Positions 49,092 through 57,788 of a stretch of DNA of 64,000 bases are shown in pieces. The notes beneath the pieces are model-generated. The model did not search any database. It had not been told where the DNA came from and worked only from the letters and a program-made list of their open reading frames with translations. Source of the stretch: Fibrobacter succinogenes (GTDB lineage Bacteria > Fibrobacterota > Fibrobacteria > Fibrobacterales > Fibrobacteraceae); assembly GCA_902756345.1 (NCBI GenBank), contig CACVQR010000001.1, positions 332,371-396,370 on the forward strand. The letters are read 5' to 3'. How positions within the stretch are numbered: position 1 is the first letter of the stretch; every line of letters starts with the position of its first letter. A program made the position numbers and the translations under genes.

Positions 49092-49117
49092 GTCCTGCAA
49101 TCGCAGGACTTTTTTTA
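49092..49117 (+). terminator. Rho-independent terminator of the barrel gene
   Basis: GTCCTGC-AATC-GCAGGAC is followed by seven T, 30 nt past the stop. Confidence 0.88.
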
Positions 49118-49133
49118 ATTGTCTTTTGCAGCG

Positions 49134-49163
49134 AAAAAAAGCCGCAGCGGGTCTCGCTGCGGC
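49134..49163 (-). terminator. Rho-independent terminator of the opp operon
   Basis: On the minus strand GCCGCAGCG pairs with CGCTGCGGC followed by seven T, 24 nt past the operon's last stop. Confidence 0.88.
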
Positions 49164-49187
49164 TTTCGTTTCAAAGGGTATTGGCTA

Positions 49188-50000
49188 TTAGCCCTTCTTG
49201 CTTCTGTGGCTGTTCTTGATCCATTCGGTCTTGTGGACTTCCGGAATATCGTCGAGCAGCTTGAGCGTGTGCGGTTCGGTCGTGTTGTCAAGCACTTCTT
49301 CCGGAGTACCCTGGTTCACGATCTTACCGTCATGCATGATGAAGATACGGTCAGAAACGTAGTTTGCAAGGCCGATATCGTGGGTCACGAACACCACCGT
49401 CATTTTCAGCTCGTCTTTCAACTTGCGGAGGTAATCGAGGATGTTTGCGCGCACGCAGGCGTCCACCATGGAGGTGGCTTCGTCAGCGATCAACACCTTC
49501 GGACGGAGCGCGAAGATACGGGCCAAAAGCATACGCTGCATCTGACCGCCGGAAAGTTCGAACGGGTACTTGCCTTCGATATCTTCGGGCTTCACGTTCA
49601 CAGCCATCAGGCCTTCGTCCACGCGGCGGCGGACTTCTTCCTTGGAGGGCTTATCCTTGAGGATGTTCAGGGCGTCTTCCAGCTGGCTACGGATAGTAAA
49701 GAACTGGTTGAAGCATCCGAACGGATCCTGGAACACGAACTGCACTTCATTCCAGTGAGCCTTCAGGTTCTTGATGGGCTTGTCGCGATACAGGAACTGG
49801 CCGCGAGTCGGCTTGTAAAGACCGAGCATGATCTTTGCGAGCACGGACTTGCCGCAACCCGAACCACCCACGATCGAGATGAATTCTTCGTCGTAGATGT
49901 CGAAGGACACGTCCTTCACGGCGGTCTTCAGGGTCTTACCGGCACCAAAATCCTTGCTGATGCGCTTAGCGGAAAATACAACGGGTTTATCAGACAGCAT
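49188..50000 (-). CDS. Oligopeptide ABC transporter ATPase (OppF-like)
   Basis: Walker A is SIVGGSGCGKSVLAKIML (about residue 40), with Q-loop FVFQDPFGCFNQFF, signature ELSGGQMQRMLLARIFA, Walker B VLIADEATSMVD (Glu present) and H-loop FVTHDIGLANY. At 270 residues it is short and lacks most of the C-terminal oligopeptide-type extension (a Cys cluster is absent), unlike its partner at 49990. The two overlap by 11 bp. It drives peptide uptake with the permeases upstream. Confidence 0.9.
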   Translation of the reverse strand: MLSDKPVVFSAKRISKDFGAGKTLKTAVKDVSFDIYDEEFISIVGGSGCGKSVLAKIMLGLYKPTRGQFLYRDKPIKNLKAHWNEVQFVFQDPFGCFNQFFTIRSQLEDALNILKDKPSKEEVRRRVDEGLMAVNVKPEDIEGKYPFELSGGQMQRMLLARIFALRPKVLIADEATSMVDACVRANILDYLRKLKDELKMTVVFVTHDIGLANYVSDRIFIMHDGKIVNQGTPEEVLDNTTEPHTLKLLDDIPEVHKTEWIKNSHRSKKG

Positions 50001-50988
50001 AATCGCACCTCACTTGACGGCCGCCTACAATGCGGATGTTCTGGGTATTCTTCTTGCAGTCGGGGCATGCCTTCTTGCAGCGGGGAGCAAAGCGGCAACC
50101 CACGATCTTGTTCTTCAGGCTCGGAGGAGCACCTTCGATAGCCACCGGATGACGGGTACGCTGGGATGCTTCGGTAGAAAGCATAGCGCCCATCAGAGCC
50201 TGGGTGTAGGGGTGACGCGGGTCCTTAACGACCTGGTCAGCCGTACCGTATTCCACGATTTCGCCGGCGTACATGATGGCGATGTTGTCTGCCACGTGGT
50301 ACAGGAGCGGAAGCTCGTGGGTAATGAAGATCATCGTGGAGAAGATGCCCTTGTCAAGAAGATCGAAGATCATCTTGATCACTTCCTTCTGGGTAGACAC
50401 GTCCAAAGCGGAAGTCGGTTCGTCAGCGATCACCATCTGCGGATTGAGCAAGGTGGAGATACCGATCACGGAACGCTGGCGTTCACCGGCGGTGAGCTGA
50501 ATCGGGTAGGAGTTCAGCACGCGCTTGGTGTCCATGCCGAACAGGTCGAAACGTTCGCAAAGGCGGTCGTAGATTTCCTTGTGGTCGAGCTTCTTGCCCG
50601 GCTGCTGGTGAGCAGCAATCACGTCGGCGGCGATGTCCTTGATTTTACGCACCGGGTTCAGGGCGTTGAATGCACCCTGCGGAATCATGGAGACCTGCTG
50701 AGCGAGCACGTTGGCGCGAACATCTTCGAGCTTGCGGTGCATCAGGGATTCCATGTGGTCGCCCACGCGCACACGCACGTCACCCTTTTCGGGGTAGAGC
50801 GGCGGAATGCACATGCCCATAAGGCCAGACACCAAGGTGGACTTACCGCAACCGGATTCACCTGCGATACCAAGGATTTCGCCCTTCTTCATAGAGAAGG
50901 ATACATCCGTCACGGCATGAGTCTTGTCACCGAAACGGCCAAGGTAATAGAGGCCGAGATTTTCTACTTCAAATACATTTTCAGACAT
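49990..50988 (-). CDS. Oligopeptide ABC transporter ATPase (OppD-like)
   Basis: Walker A is GIAGESGCGKSTLVSGLMG (about residue 40), with SMIPQGAFNALNPVRKI as the Q-loop region, signature QLTAGERQRSVIGISTLLN, Walker B MVIADEPTSALD and H-loop FITHELPLLY. The C-terminal region has the characteristic oligopeptide Cys cluster CRFAPRCKKACPDCKKNTQN, which in relatives binds a [4Fe-4S] or zinc site. The 332-residue length is normal. Confidence 0.92.
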   Translation of the reverse strand: MSENVFEVENLGLYYLGRFGDKTHAVTDVSFSMKKGEILGIAGESGCGKSTLVSGLMGMCIPPLYPEKGDVRVRVGDHMESLMHRKLEDVRANVLAQQVSMIPQGAFNALNPVRKIKDIAADVIAAHQQPGKKLDHKEIYDRLCERFDLFGMDTKRVLNSYPIQLTAGERQRSVIGISTLLNPQMVIADEPTSALDVSTQKEVIKMIFDLLDKGIFSTMIFITHELPLLYHVADNIAIMYAGEIVEYGTADQVVKDPRHPYTQALMGAMLSTEASQRTRHPVAIEGAPPSLKNKIVGCRFAPRCKKACPDCKKNTQNIRIVGGRQVRCDYAV

Positions 50989-50999
50989 TTCGTTACCTC

Positions 51000-51845
51000 T
51001 TATTTGCGCAGACGCGGGTTAAAGACGCCTTCCATAGAAGTATTGATGAGGTAAAGGGCAAACACCGTAAGGGTCACCACCAAGGTTGCCGGAATGAAGG
51101 CAATCCAGATGGAGTCGGCAAGAGCGCCGTTGTCCTTCGCCTGGTTCAAGATGATACCGAGGCTAGTCGTGTCGACAGGGCCAAGGCCGATCATGGAGAT
51201 GGAAGCTTCGGAAAGAATACCCGAACCCACCTGCATGATGAACACCATGAACACGTAGGAGAGCAAGTACGGAAGCACATGCTTGATCACGATCGTGAGC
51301 GTGGATGCACCGTTGATGCGGGCAAGCGCGATGTGGTCGCGGCTACGCAGGGACGATGCCTGGGCACGCACGGCACGAGCAGACCAGCTCCATGCGGTAA
51401 GACCGATGATGAGACCGATAAGGGTCAGCGAACGGCCATCCTTCACGGCAGAGCTGATGAGCACGAGGATCACGAACTGCGGAATCACGATGAAGAGGTT
51501 CGTGAACATGTTCAGCACTTCGTCGATCCAGCCGCCACGGAAACCGCCGAACAGACCGATAAGCACACCGATTGTCGTCGCGATGATACCGGCCACGAAA
51601 CCCACATAGAGGGAGCTGCGGAGGCCGGCAATCAGCAGGGACACATAGTCACGACCGAGGTGGTCGGTACCGAGCAGGTGTTCAGAAGAAGAACCTGCAT
51701 ACGGGCCAGCGAGAATATCACGGGCGTGAGTATCGACGTTGTAGAAGAGAGGTCCAAAGAGCGCGATCAGGAGCGTGAGCACGAAGATCGAGATACCGAT
51801 GACAAACATCGGGGACTTGAGAAGGTTTCTTAAGAGTTTCAACAT
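51000..51845 (-). CDS. Oligopeptide ABC transporter permease (OppC-like)
   Basis: About six membrane helices are present, with N-terminal LLRNLLKSPMFVIGISIFVL. The OppC-N segment GTDHLGRDYVSLLIAGLRSS is followed by the conserved EAA region YVFMVFIMQVGSGILSEASI and the ending VTLTVFALYLINTSMEG. It forms the translocation channel with the 51848 permease; spacing is 2 bp. Confidence 0.92.
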   Translation of the reverse strand: MLKLLRNLLKSPMFVIGISIFVLTLLIALFGPLFYNVDTHARDILAGPYAGSSSEHLLGTDHLGRDYVSLLIAGLRSSLYVGFVAGIIATTIGVLIGLFGGFRGGWIDEVLNMFTNLFIVIPQFVILVLISSAVKDGRSLTLIGLIIGLTAWSWSARAVRAQASSLRSRDHIALARINGASTLTIVIKHVLPYLLSYVFMVFIMQVGSGILSEASISMIGLGPVDTTSLGIILNQAKDNGALADSIWIAFIPATLVVTLTVFALYLINTSMEGVFNPRLRK

Positions 51846-51847
51846 AA

Positions 51848-53224
51848 TTACTTACCTCCCATTTGGAGACCGGCCTTAACGCGCGGGTCGAACACGGCGA
51901 TGAGCACGTCAACGGCGTAGTTAGCCACGAGCACGCAGGTAGAGATCATGAGCGTACAACCCTGAATCGTTGCGTAGTCGTTCTTCTGGATGGCGTTGAG
52001 CATCGCCATACCGAGGCCCGGATAAGAGAAGATCATTTCGGTAATGAGTGCGCCACCCACCATGGCTCCTAGGGACTGAGCAAGACCGGTGAGCTGCGGA
52101 AGCATGGCGTTACGGAACACGTAGCTAATAATCTTGCCTTCGCGAAGACCGAGCCACTTGGCGTACTTCATGTAGTCAGTACCGAGTTCATAAATCGACA
52201 TGGAGCGCATACCCGTTGCCTGACCCGAAAGAAGAATCGGGAAGCAGCTGAAGAACGGGAGGATGTAGTACCAAGCGACGCTCTTGATGCAGGTCCAGGA
52301 GAAGGTGAGTTCCGGAATGTCGGAACTATAAGCACCCATAGCCGGGAACCAGCCGAGCGTGATGGAGAACATGGCCACCAAGAGCATACCGAACACGAAG
52401 TACGGCACACCGTTCAAGAACATGGCGCAGGGGAAGAACACCTTGTCGAAGATGCCGCGCTTGTAAGCAGCGAAGGCACCGAGCAAGTTACCGATAATCC
52501 AGCCGAGCAAAATCGTCGGAGCCTGGATAAGGAGCGTCCACGGGAGGGACTTCTTGATCACGTTGGTCACCGGTTCGTTGTTCTGGTAAGAGAGACCGAG
52601 GTCACCCTTGAACACGTTGGCAATGTAACGGAGGAACTGGGAGAATGCGGAGCTGAGCTTCGGGTCGGTCTTGAGGACGACTTCGTCCACCATCACGGTG
52701 TCCTGGCGTTCAGCCTGAACCTGTTCCATGACAGCGACCTGTTCAACCTTGGCGACCTTCTTCTTGCCCTTCTTTTCCATTACGGGCTTGCCCTTGGCGT
52801 CGAGCACGGGCTTTTCTTCGAAGACCGGCTTACCTTCGGCGTCAACCTTCTGGCGTTCCACCATCTTCGGGGTGCCGTCTTCGTTGACTTCCTTCACAGT
52901 CACAAGAACCGGATTGCCAGCATCGTCGAGCTTGGGCACCTTGCGGGTAACCATCTGGCCATTTTCGTCGACTTCCGGTTCATAAATCACGTTGCCCTGA
53001 TCGTCGAGTTCGGCCATACCGAAGGACACCAGGAGTTCGGCTTTCTTCTTCTGGGCTTCAGTCGGAGAAAGACCCTTACCGGCCTGACCCATGATAATGT
53101 CGACCGGGTTGTTATCGCCAAGACGCGGCAAGGCGAAGTTCAATGCCACTGCAAAAACGAAGGTCAGGAGATACCAGAACCCCTTCTGCAGGACATAGCG
53201 TAGCATAGGATATTGTTTAAGCAT
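51848..53224 (-). CDS. Oligopeptide ABC transporter permease (OppB-like) with a ~130-residue inserted loop
   Basis: It has the first membrane helix (KGFWYLLTFVFAVALNF), then an unusual hydrophilic insertion from about residue 45 to 180, then the normal OppB core: GDLGLSYQNNEPVTNVIKKS, PYFVFGMLLVAMFSITLGWF, and EAA region LSQGLAQSLGAMVGGALITE-type LAQSLGAMVGGALITEMIFS. The insertion is Lys/Glu/Val-rich with repeats such as DAEGKPVFEEKPV and DAKGKPVMEKKGK. Usual OppB is about 310-340 residues; this is 458. The loop is between the first helix and the GDLG segment, which is periplasmic in relatives. Confidence 0.88.
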   Translation of the reverse strand: MLKQYPMLRYVLQKGFWYLLTFVFAVALNFALPRLGDNNPVDIIMGQAGKGLSPTEAQKKKAELLVSFGMAELDDQGNVIYEPEVDENGQMVTRKVPKLDDAGNPVLVTVKEVNEDGTPKMVERQKVDAEGKPVFEEKPVLDAKGKPVMEKKGKKKVAKVEQVAVMEQVQAERQDTVMVDEVVLKTDPKLSSAFSQFLRYIANVFKGDLGLSYQNNEPVTNVIKKSLPWTLLIQAPTILLGWIIGNLLGAFAAYKRGIFDKVFFPCAMFLNGVPYFVFGMLLVAMFSITLGWFPAMGAYSSDIPELTFSWTCIKSVAWYYILPFFSCFPILLSGQATGMRSMSIYELGTDYMKYAKWLGLREGKIISYVFRNAMLPQLTGLAQSLGAMVGGALITEMIFSYPGLGMAMLNAIQKNDYATIQGCTLMISTCVLVANYAVDVLIAVFDPRVKAGLQMGGK

Positions 53225-53241
53225 TTGTATTCCTTTAACCT

Positions 53242-55065
53242 TTATTTAGCAAGCTTTAAGTTCCAGAGGATCTTGGTGCCCGAAGCCACCCACGGCAGCT
53301 GAGCCGGAGCGTACGGGTTTTCGGCGGTGGGCCAGTTTGTCCACACGCGGTCGCTGAATTCGTAGAACTGTTCAGGCAGGTAAACCAGCGGAATAGAGGG
53401 CTGGTCTTCCATGAAGATCTTGTTGAGTTCGCGGTAGGCCTTCGCAATTTCCACGGAGTCCGTCATCAGAGGAATAGCAGACAACAGTTGGTCGACTTCG
53501 GGGCGGAAGCCTTCGGTACCCGGCTGGTTGTAACGACCGATGTTCACACCGGCCCAGGCGCCAAGCGGCTGCCAATCGCGGCTTGCCATGATTTCGTTGA
53601 AGCGGCTCCACGGAAGAGACGGAGTCACGTCGGCGACAGGCTTGTGCATCACGAGGTCGAAGTTGCCAAGACCCATGGCCGGCCAGTAAGAACCACCGTC
53701 CACAAAGCCTTCGCGGATATCGATACCGGCCTTGCGCATGCCTTCGACAGCGATAGTCACCATGGCTTCCCAGTCGGTCCAGCCGTTCGGGCTAGTGATG
53801 TAGAGAGTCGGGAGACGTTCGCCCTTGGCATTTTCCATGTGGTCCAAGGTACCGTCGTCGTTGAACACGGACTTGAAGCCCGCTTCGGAAAGAATCTGCT
53901 TCACTGCGGCGAGGCGTTCGGCTTCATCGCTGATGCCAAGGTTCACACCGTACTTTTCGAGGTCTTCGTCAACAATGTACTTGCCTTCGAGGTCCGTCGG
54001 CATGATGAGGCCGGCCTTGAGGGTAGAGGTGTAGTTGGAAACGGCGAACTGGCGAAGCGCGTTGTAGTCGATTGCAGTTGCAAGAGCACGACGGAAGCGC
54101 TTGTCGTTCAAGGGTTCCTTAAGGGTGTTGATCACGAGCATGGGCATTGCACCCGGACGGAAGTAAGGCGGTTCGTTCCACCAGGTGTGGACGCCTGCAG
54201 AAGCCTTACGCTGAATGCGGGGAATAAAGCTCTGGGAGGCATCGAGGTTGCCTTCACGCATAGCAATCGTGTTGTGTTCGTTGTTCTTGTAAATCGGGTG
54301 AACAATGAACTTCGGAGCCGGAAGCTTGCCGTCATGGAGGGCGGCGTTGCCCCAGTAGTCGTCACGACGTTCAAGAATAATCTTGTTCGGGTCGGCGCTA
54401 CGCAGGTTGTACGGACCGGAAACCACCGGGTTCTGGTCCATCGGGAGCTTCTTCGTTTCGTCGAGGCCCTTTTCCTTGATGAGCGGTTCAAACACGTGAG
54501 ACGGTGCGATACGGGTTGCCTGCAACATGTCGCGCACGGTCAGCGGGTTGTTACGCTTGTCCTTGGCGACCATGAACGAAAGACGTTCGGTAATGACGCC
54601 ATCGGCACCCTTCAGGGAATCGATATGGATAGCGGAAATCTGTTCGGTAGAGTTGATGGAACCGCGCAGGAACATGAAGGTCACGTCCACGGAGGTCACC
54701 GGCTTGCCATCGCTCCACTTGGCGGCGGGGTTCAGGTCCACAACGATAGAGTCGTTATTGGAGAGATCCTCGACCAAGGTACCCAGAAGGGGTTCGATCT
54801 TGCCGTTCAAGGAGTTGTACGTGATGAGCGGTTCGTACATGAGGTTGAAGCGTCCGCCTACCGGCCAGGAAGCCATCCAGCTTTCTGCGAGCGGGTTGAA
54901 AGAACCCGGCGCATCGTTCTGCTGGCCCGACAAGTATAGCGTCTGTTGACGGGGAAGCGCGCCACCCAGATCACCTTCCGAAGAAGCGTCGCCGCAACCC
55001 GAAAGGAGAGCACCGGATGCCGAGAGCGCAAGCGCCGTCTTGGCAATCGATTTAAGTCCAATCAT
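53242..55065 (-). CDS. Oligopeptide-binding lipoprotein (OppA-like, SBP family 5)
   Basis: The lipobox LLSGC is at about residue 23, followed by GDASSEGDLGG. Mature protein shows the family 5 solute-binding fold: YEPLITYNSLNGKIEPLLGT, NPAAKWSDGKPVTSVDVTF, VSGPYNLRSADPNKIILER and RFRRALATAIDYNALRQF. It captures peptides or related ligands for the permease/ATPase genes that follow in the same direction. The Shine-Dalgarno AGAGGA lies 7 nt before the ATG, directly after a 20-bp palindrome. It is 17 bp from the permease gene. Confidence 0.93.
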   Translation of the reverse strand: MIGLKSIAKTALALSASGALLSGCGDASSEGDLGGALPRQQTLYLSGQQNDAPGSFNPLAESWMASWPVGGRFNLMYEPLITYNSLNGKIEPLLGTLVEDLSNNDSIVVDLNPAAKWSDGKPVTSVDVTFMFLRGSINSTEQISAIHIDSLKGADGVITERLSFMVAKDKRNNPLTVRDMLQATRIAPSHVFEPLIKEKGLDETKKLPMDQNPVVSGPYNLRSADPNKIILERRDDYWGNAALHDGKLPAPKFIVHPIYKNNEHNTIAMREGNLDASQSFIPRIQRKASAGVHTWWNEPPYFRPGAMPMLVINTLKEPLNDKRFRRALATAIDYNALRQFAVSNYTSTLKAGLIMPTDLEGKYIVDEDLEKYGVNLGISDEAERLAAVKQILSEAGFKSVFNDDGTLDHMENAKGERLPTLYITSPNGWTDWEAMVTIAVEGMRKAGIDIREGFVDGGSYWPAMGLGNFDLVMHKPVADVTPSLPWSRFNEIMASRDWQPLGAWAGVNIGRYNQPGTEGFRPEVDQLLSAIPLMTDSVEIAKAYRELNKIFMEDQPSIPLVYLPEQFYEFSDRVWTNWPTAENPYAPAQLPWVASGTKILWNLKLAK

Positions 55066-55296
55066 GTGTGTCCTCTTTTTATAGCTATAAAAAGCTTAGT
55101 GTGAAAAAATTCTCTCGTAATATAGATTTAAAAGATTTGTTTGTTCCTTCGATTTTCAAAAATAGTGTTTACAATCGTGCTTTTAAGCGCAAGGCGACAG
55201 CCCTTGCGACTACTGATGTTTACGGAAATTTACACTCGCTAGAAACAAACCCTTTTTTGACGTATTTTACACAAACTAACAGTCATTGCATACAAA
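55066..55296. other. opp operon upstream region
   Basis: The 20-bp perfect palindrome CTTTTTATAGCTATAAAAAG at 55075..55094 lies 10 bp before the oppA start. A hairpin CGCAAGG-CGACAGC-CCTTGCG lies near 55187. The stretch is AT-rich and promoter-like, with AATATA at 55121..55126 on the plus strand (TATATT on minus). No gene is credible here. Confidence 0.5.
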
Positions 55297-55332
55297 AGAA
55301 AAACCGCCCCGGTCGTTAACCAGGAACGGTTT
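55297..55332 (-). terminator. Rho-independent terminator of enolase
   Basis: On the minus strand AACCGTTCCTGGT pairs with ACCGGGGCGGTT (two G-U), followed by TTTTT. It lies about 30 nt past the enolase stop. Confidence 0.8.
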
Positions 55333-55360
55333 CTCTTAGTAATTCTAATGGTTTAGAAAA

Positions 55361-56776
55361 TTACTTGGCCTTTTTGCAGCCGCACTTCTTGCAAGCCTTG
55401 GCAGCCGGAGCAGCCTTGCAGGCCTTGCGCGGGTCACCGGCGTACACGGCAGCCTTGCCGAGTTCTTCTTCGATGCGGAGGAGGCGGTTGTACTTGCAAA
55501 CGCGGTCCGTACGGGAGAGAGAACCAGTCTTGATCTGGCCAGCGGCGGTACCGACGGCGAGGTCAGCGATGAAGGTGTCTTCGGTTTCGCCAGAGCGGTG
55601 AGAAACGATCGGAGCATAGCCTTCGTTCTGAGCGCGCTTGATAGCGGCGAGAGTTTCGGACACAGAACCCACCTGGTTCACCTTGATGAGGATAGCGTTG
55701 GCGATACCGGCCTTGATGCCTTCGTCGAAGATGGTCGGGTTGGTAACGAACAGGTCGTCACCCACGAGGTTGATCTTGCCGCCGAGCTTATCGGTCATGA
55801 CCTTCCAGCCAGCCCAGTCAGCTTCGTCGAGACCGTCTTCAATGGAGAAGATGGAGTACTTGTCGATGAGCTTTTCGTAGAGCTTCACCATGTCGGCAGA
55901 CTTGACAGTCTTCTTGGTGCTCTTCTTGAAGGTGTAGGTTTCCGGCTTGCCAGCCTTGGTGTTCTTGTCGCAGAATTCAGAAGAAGCAACGTCAAGAGCG
56001 ATCTTGATGTCAGTGCCGAACTTGTAACCGGCATTGGTGGTTGCAGCCTTCAAAGCGTCGAGAGCCTTTTCGAGGGTCATCACGCCAGTGATTTCGTAAC
56101 CGAACTTGTTCTTAGCCGGCTTGATAGAAACGCCAGGAGCGAAGCCACCTTCGTCACCAACGGTGGTGTCGAAGCCGGCCTTCTTCAGCACAGCCTTGAG
56201 GGCGTGGAAGATTTCGGTGACCATCTGGAGGCCCTTGGAGAAAGTCTTGGCGCCAACCGGAGCGATCATGAATTCCTGGAAGTCGATCGGAGCGGAGGAG
56301 TGAGCACCGCCGTTGATCACGTTGCACATCGGGCAGGGGAGCGTGAGCTTCTTGGTGCCATGGAGCTTGGCGATGTACTGGTAAAGCGGAAGGCCAGCAT
56401 CCTTAGCGGCAGCAACGCAAACAGCCATGGAAACGCCGAGGATAGCGTTTGCACCGAGCTTGTTCTTGAGCATGCGGTTGCCGTCGAGAGCGATCATGGC
56501 GTCGTCGACTTCGGTCTGCTTGGACGGATCCATGCCGATGATCTTCTTGGCAATCTTGGTGTTCACGTTCTTCACAGCAGTGAGCGTGCCCTTGCCGCAG
56601 TAAGTCTTCTTGTCGCCGTCGCGGAGTTCGCAAGCTTCGCGTTCACCGGTGGAAGCGCCGCTCGGAACAGCAGCGTGACCAACGATACCGTTGTCAAGAG
56701 TAACATCGACTTCGAGAGACGGATTGCCACGGGAATCCAGGATCTGACGAGCCCAAACTTTAGCGATTTTAGCCAT
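55361..56776 (-). CDS. eno: Enolase with a Cys/Lys-rich C-terminal tail
   Basis: This glycolytic enzyme converts 2-phosphoglycerate to phosphoenolpyruvate. Visible functional residues are [12 protein letters not shown], catalytic Glu in [13 protein letters not shown], metal-binding Asp in [25 protein letters not shown] and [11 protein letters not shown], and Lys in [10 protein letters not shown], with [15 protein letters not shown] near the active site. The last ~20 residues ([20 protein letters not shown]) extend beyond the usual end after YAGDPR and hold four Cys in a basic context. TATATT and AAGGTT precede the ATG. Confidence 0.96.
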   Translation of the reverse strand: MAKIAKVWARQILDSRGNPSLEVDVTLDNGIVGHAAVPSGASTGEREACELRDGDKKTYCGKGTLTAVKNVNTKIAKKIIGMDPSKQTEVDDAMIALDGNRMLKNKLGANAILGVSMAVCVAAAKDAGLPLYQYIAKLHGTKKLTLPCPMCNVINGGAHSSAPIDFQEFMIAPVGAKTFSKGLQMVTEIFHALKAVLKKAGFDTTVGDEGGFAPGVSIKPAKNKFGYEITGVMTLEKALDALKAATTNAGYKFGTDIKIALDVASSEFCDKNTKAGKPETYTFKKSTKKTVKSADMVKLYEKLIDKYSIFSIEDGLDEADWAGWKVMTDKLGGKINLVGDDLFVTNPTIFDEGIKAGIANAILIKVNQVGSVSETLAAIKRAQNEGYAPIVSHRSGETEDTFIADLAVGTAAGQIKTGSLSRTDRVCKYNRLLRIEEELGKAAVYAGDPRKACKAAPAAKACKKCGCKKAK

Positions 56777-56825
56777 TTTATTAACCTTCTGTTAAAGTGA
56801 AAATTTTTGTGCCTTAAATATAAAA

Positions 56826-56920
56826 AAGTAGAAAGTAGGAAGTAGACAGTAGGAAGAAAAAATGTGAAGATTTAGTGATTAGTGGTTCGCTGGCAGAAAT
56901 TAAAACCTAGAACTTAGATG
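56826..56920. repeat. GGAAGTAG- and CTAAGTTCT-type low-complexity repeats
   Basis: AGTAGAAAGTAGGAAGTAG at 56826..56856 and AACCTAGAACTTAGATG near 56907 sit between divergent eno and the lipoprotein gene. Confidence 0.5.
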
Positions 56921-56962
56921 AAATCAGCAAAAAGTTGGGAAAATACTATCATTTACAACAAG

Positions 56963-57787
56963 ATGAAATGCATTATTGTTCTTGTCACGGTCCTATTACT
57001 AGTAGCATGTAACAAAGAGCAAAAGCCCGTAACGTTTTCAGAAGACGAAAGCTTTATGGATGTTACTCCAAAATTCTATTCCGTAAACGGGGCGAAAATA
57101 GGCCTCACCGACAAAGACCTCATCGAAAACGGCAAAGATTCCGCAAAAGCCATTATAGAGATATTCAGAACAAAAGAGAATTTCAACAAGATGTGGTATA
57201 ACGACAAATTAAAAAAGCCTGCCCCAGAAGAAAGAGTTCGCATACATTTTGACGAAAATCTCCCTTACAAAGCACTCCATAGGGTTTTAACAGCTATCCG
57301 CATAGCAAGCATATCAGAAATTGAATACGTTATCGGAGACGATTTCAAGAACCCATTCAAAGTTCCCTACTTCACAATAAAACAATCTCCTATAACAGCG
57401 AGCCTTTTTGCCAGCATTATTCGTTTAGAACTGAAAGGTGTAAGTGAAGACAATCTCGACTTACGCACATTGAACGAGTCGCACAGAAAAATGGCTCTCT
57501 ATGATTTAAACAAATGCCGCTGGCCCGAAGTTTCCATTTATGTCAAAGAAGAAAATGATTCATTATTTTATTATATGTACATCCATGAATCTATATTCCC
57601 CCGCAAGGGGGATCCGCGAAAATTCCTTAATGAGCCAGAATTATGGAATTACATTGACAGCATGGGTATAAAAAGACAATTGGAAAGCAAAGCCTGCGAC
57701 AAGCACATCGGTTTCTATCCGGATTCAAACATTCCCTTAAAAGAACTCGTTCCAACGATGCGAAAAATAGAAGCGTTCCGAAAGTAA
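56963..57787 (+). CDS. Lipoprotein with an ExbD/TolR-like segment
   Basis: The 274-residue product starts MKCIIVLVTVLLLVACNK (lipobox LVAC). Two halves each resemble an ExbD periplasmic unit: IHFDENLPYKALHRVLTAIR followed by ASISEIEYVIGD is the pattern of ExbD/TolR C-terminal domains (aspartate, then a helix, then a strand). A later half (VSIYVKEENDSLFYYMYIHE ... LVPTMRKIEAF) may be a degenerate second copy. ExbD proteins are normally anchored by a helix, so the lipid anchor is atypical. It is more AT-rich than neighbouring operons. It converges with the Cys-rich cassette. Confidence 0.65.
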   Translation: MKCIIVLVTVLLLVACNKEQKPVTFSEDESFMDVTPKFYSVNGAKIGLTDKDLIENGKDSAKAIIEIFRTKENFNKMWYNDKLKKPAPEERVRIHFDENLPYKALHRVLTAIRIASISEIEYVIGDDFKNPFKVPYFTIKQSPITASLFASIIRLELKGVSEDNLDLRTLNESHRKMALYDLNKCRWPEVSIYVKEENDSLFYYMYIHESIFPRKGDPRKFLNEPELWNYIDSMGIKRQLESKACDKHIGFYPDSNIPLKELVPTMRKIEAFRK

Positions 57788-57788
57788 C

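Noticed and set aside
55068..55319. 83-residue plus-strand frame in the opp upstream region
   Set aside because: No ribosome site, no family resemblance, and it runs through the palindrome, promoter region and enolase terminator.
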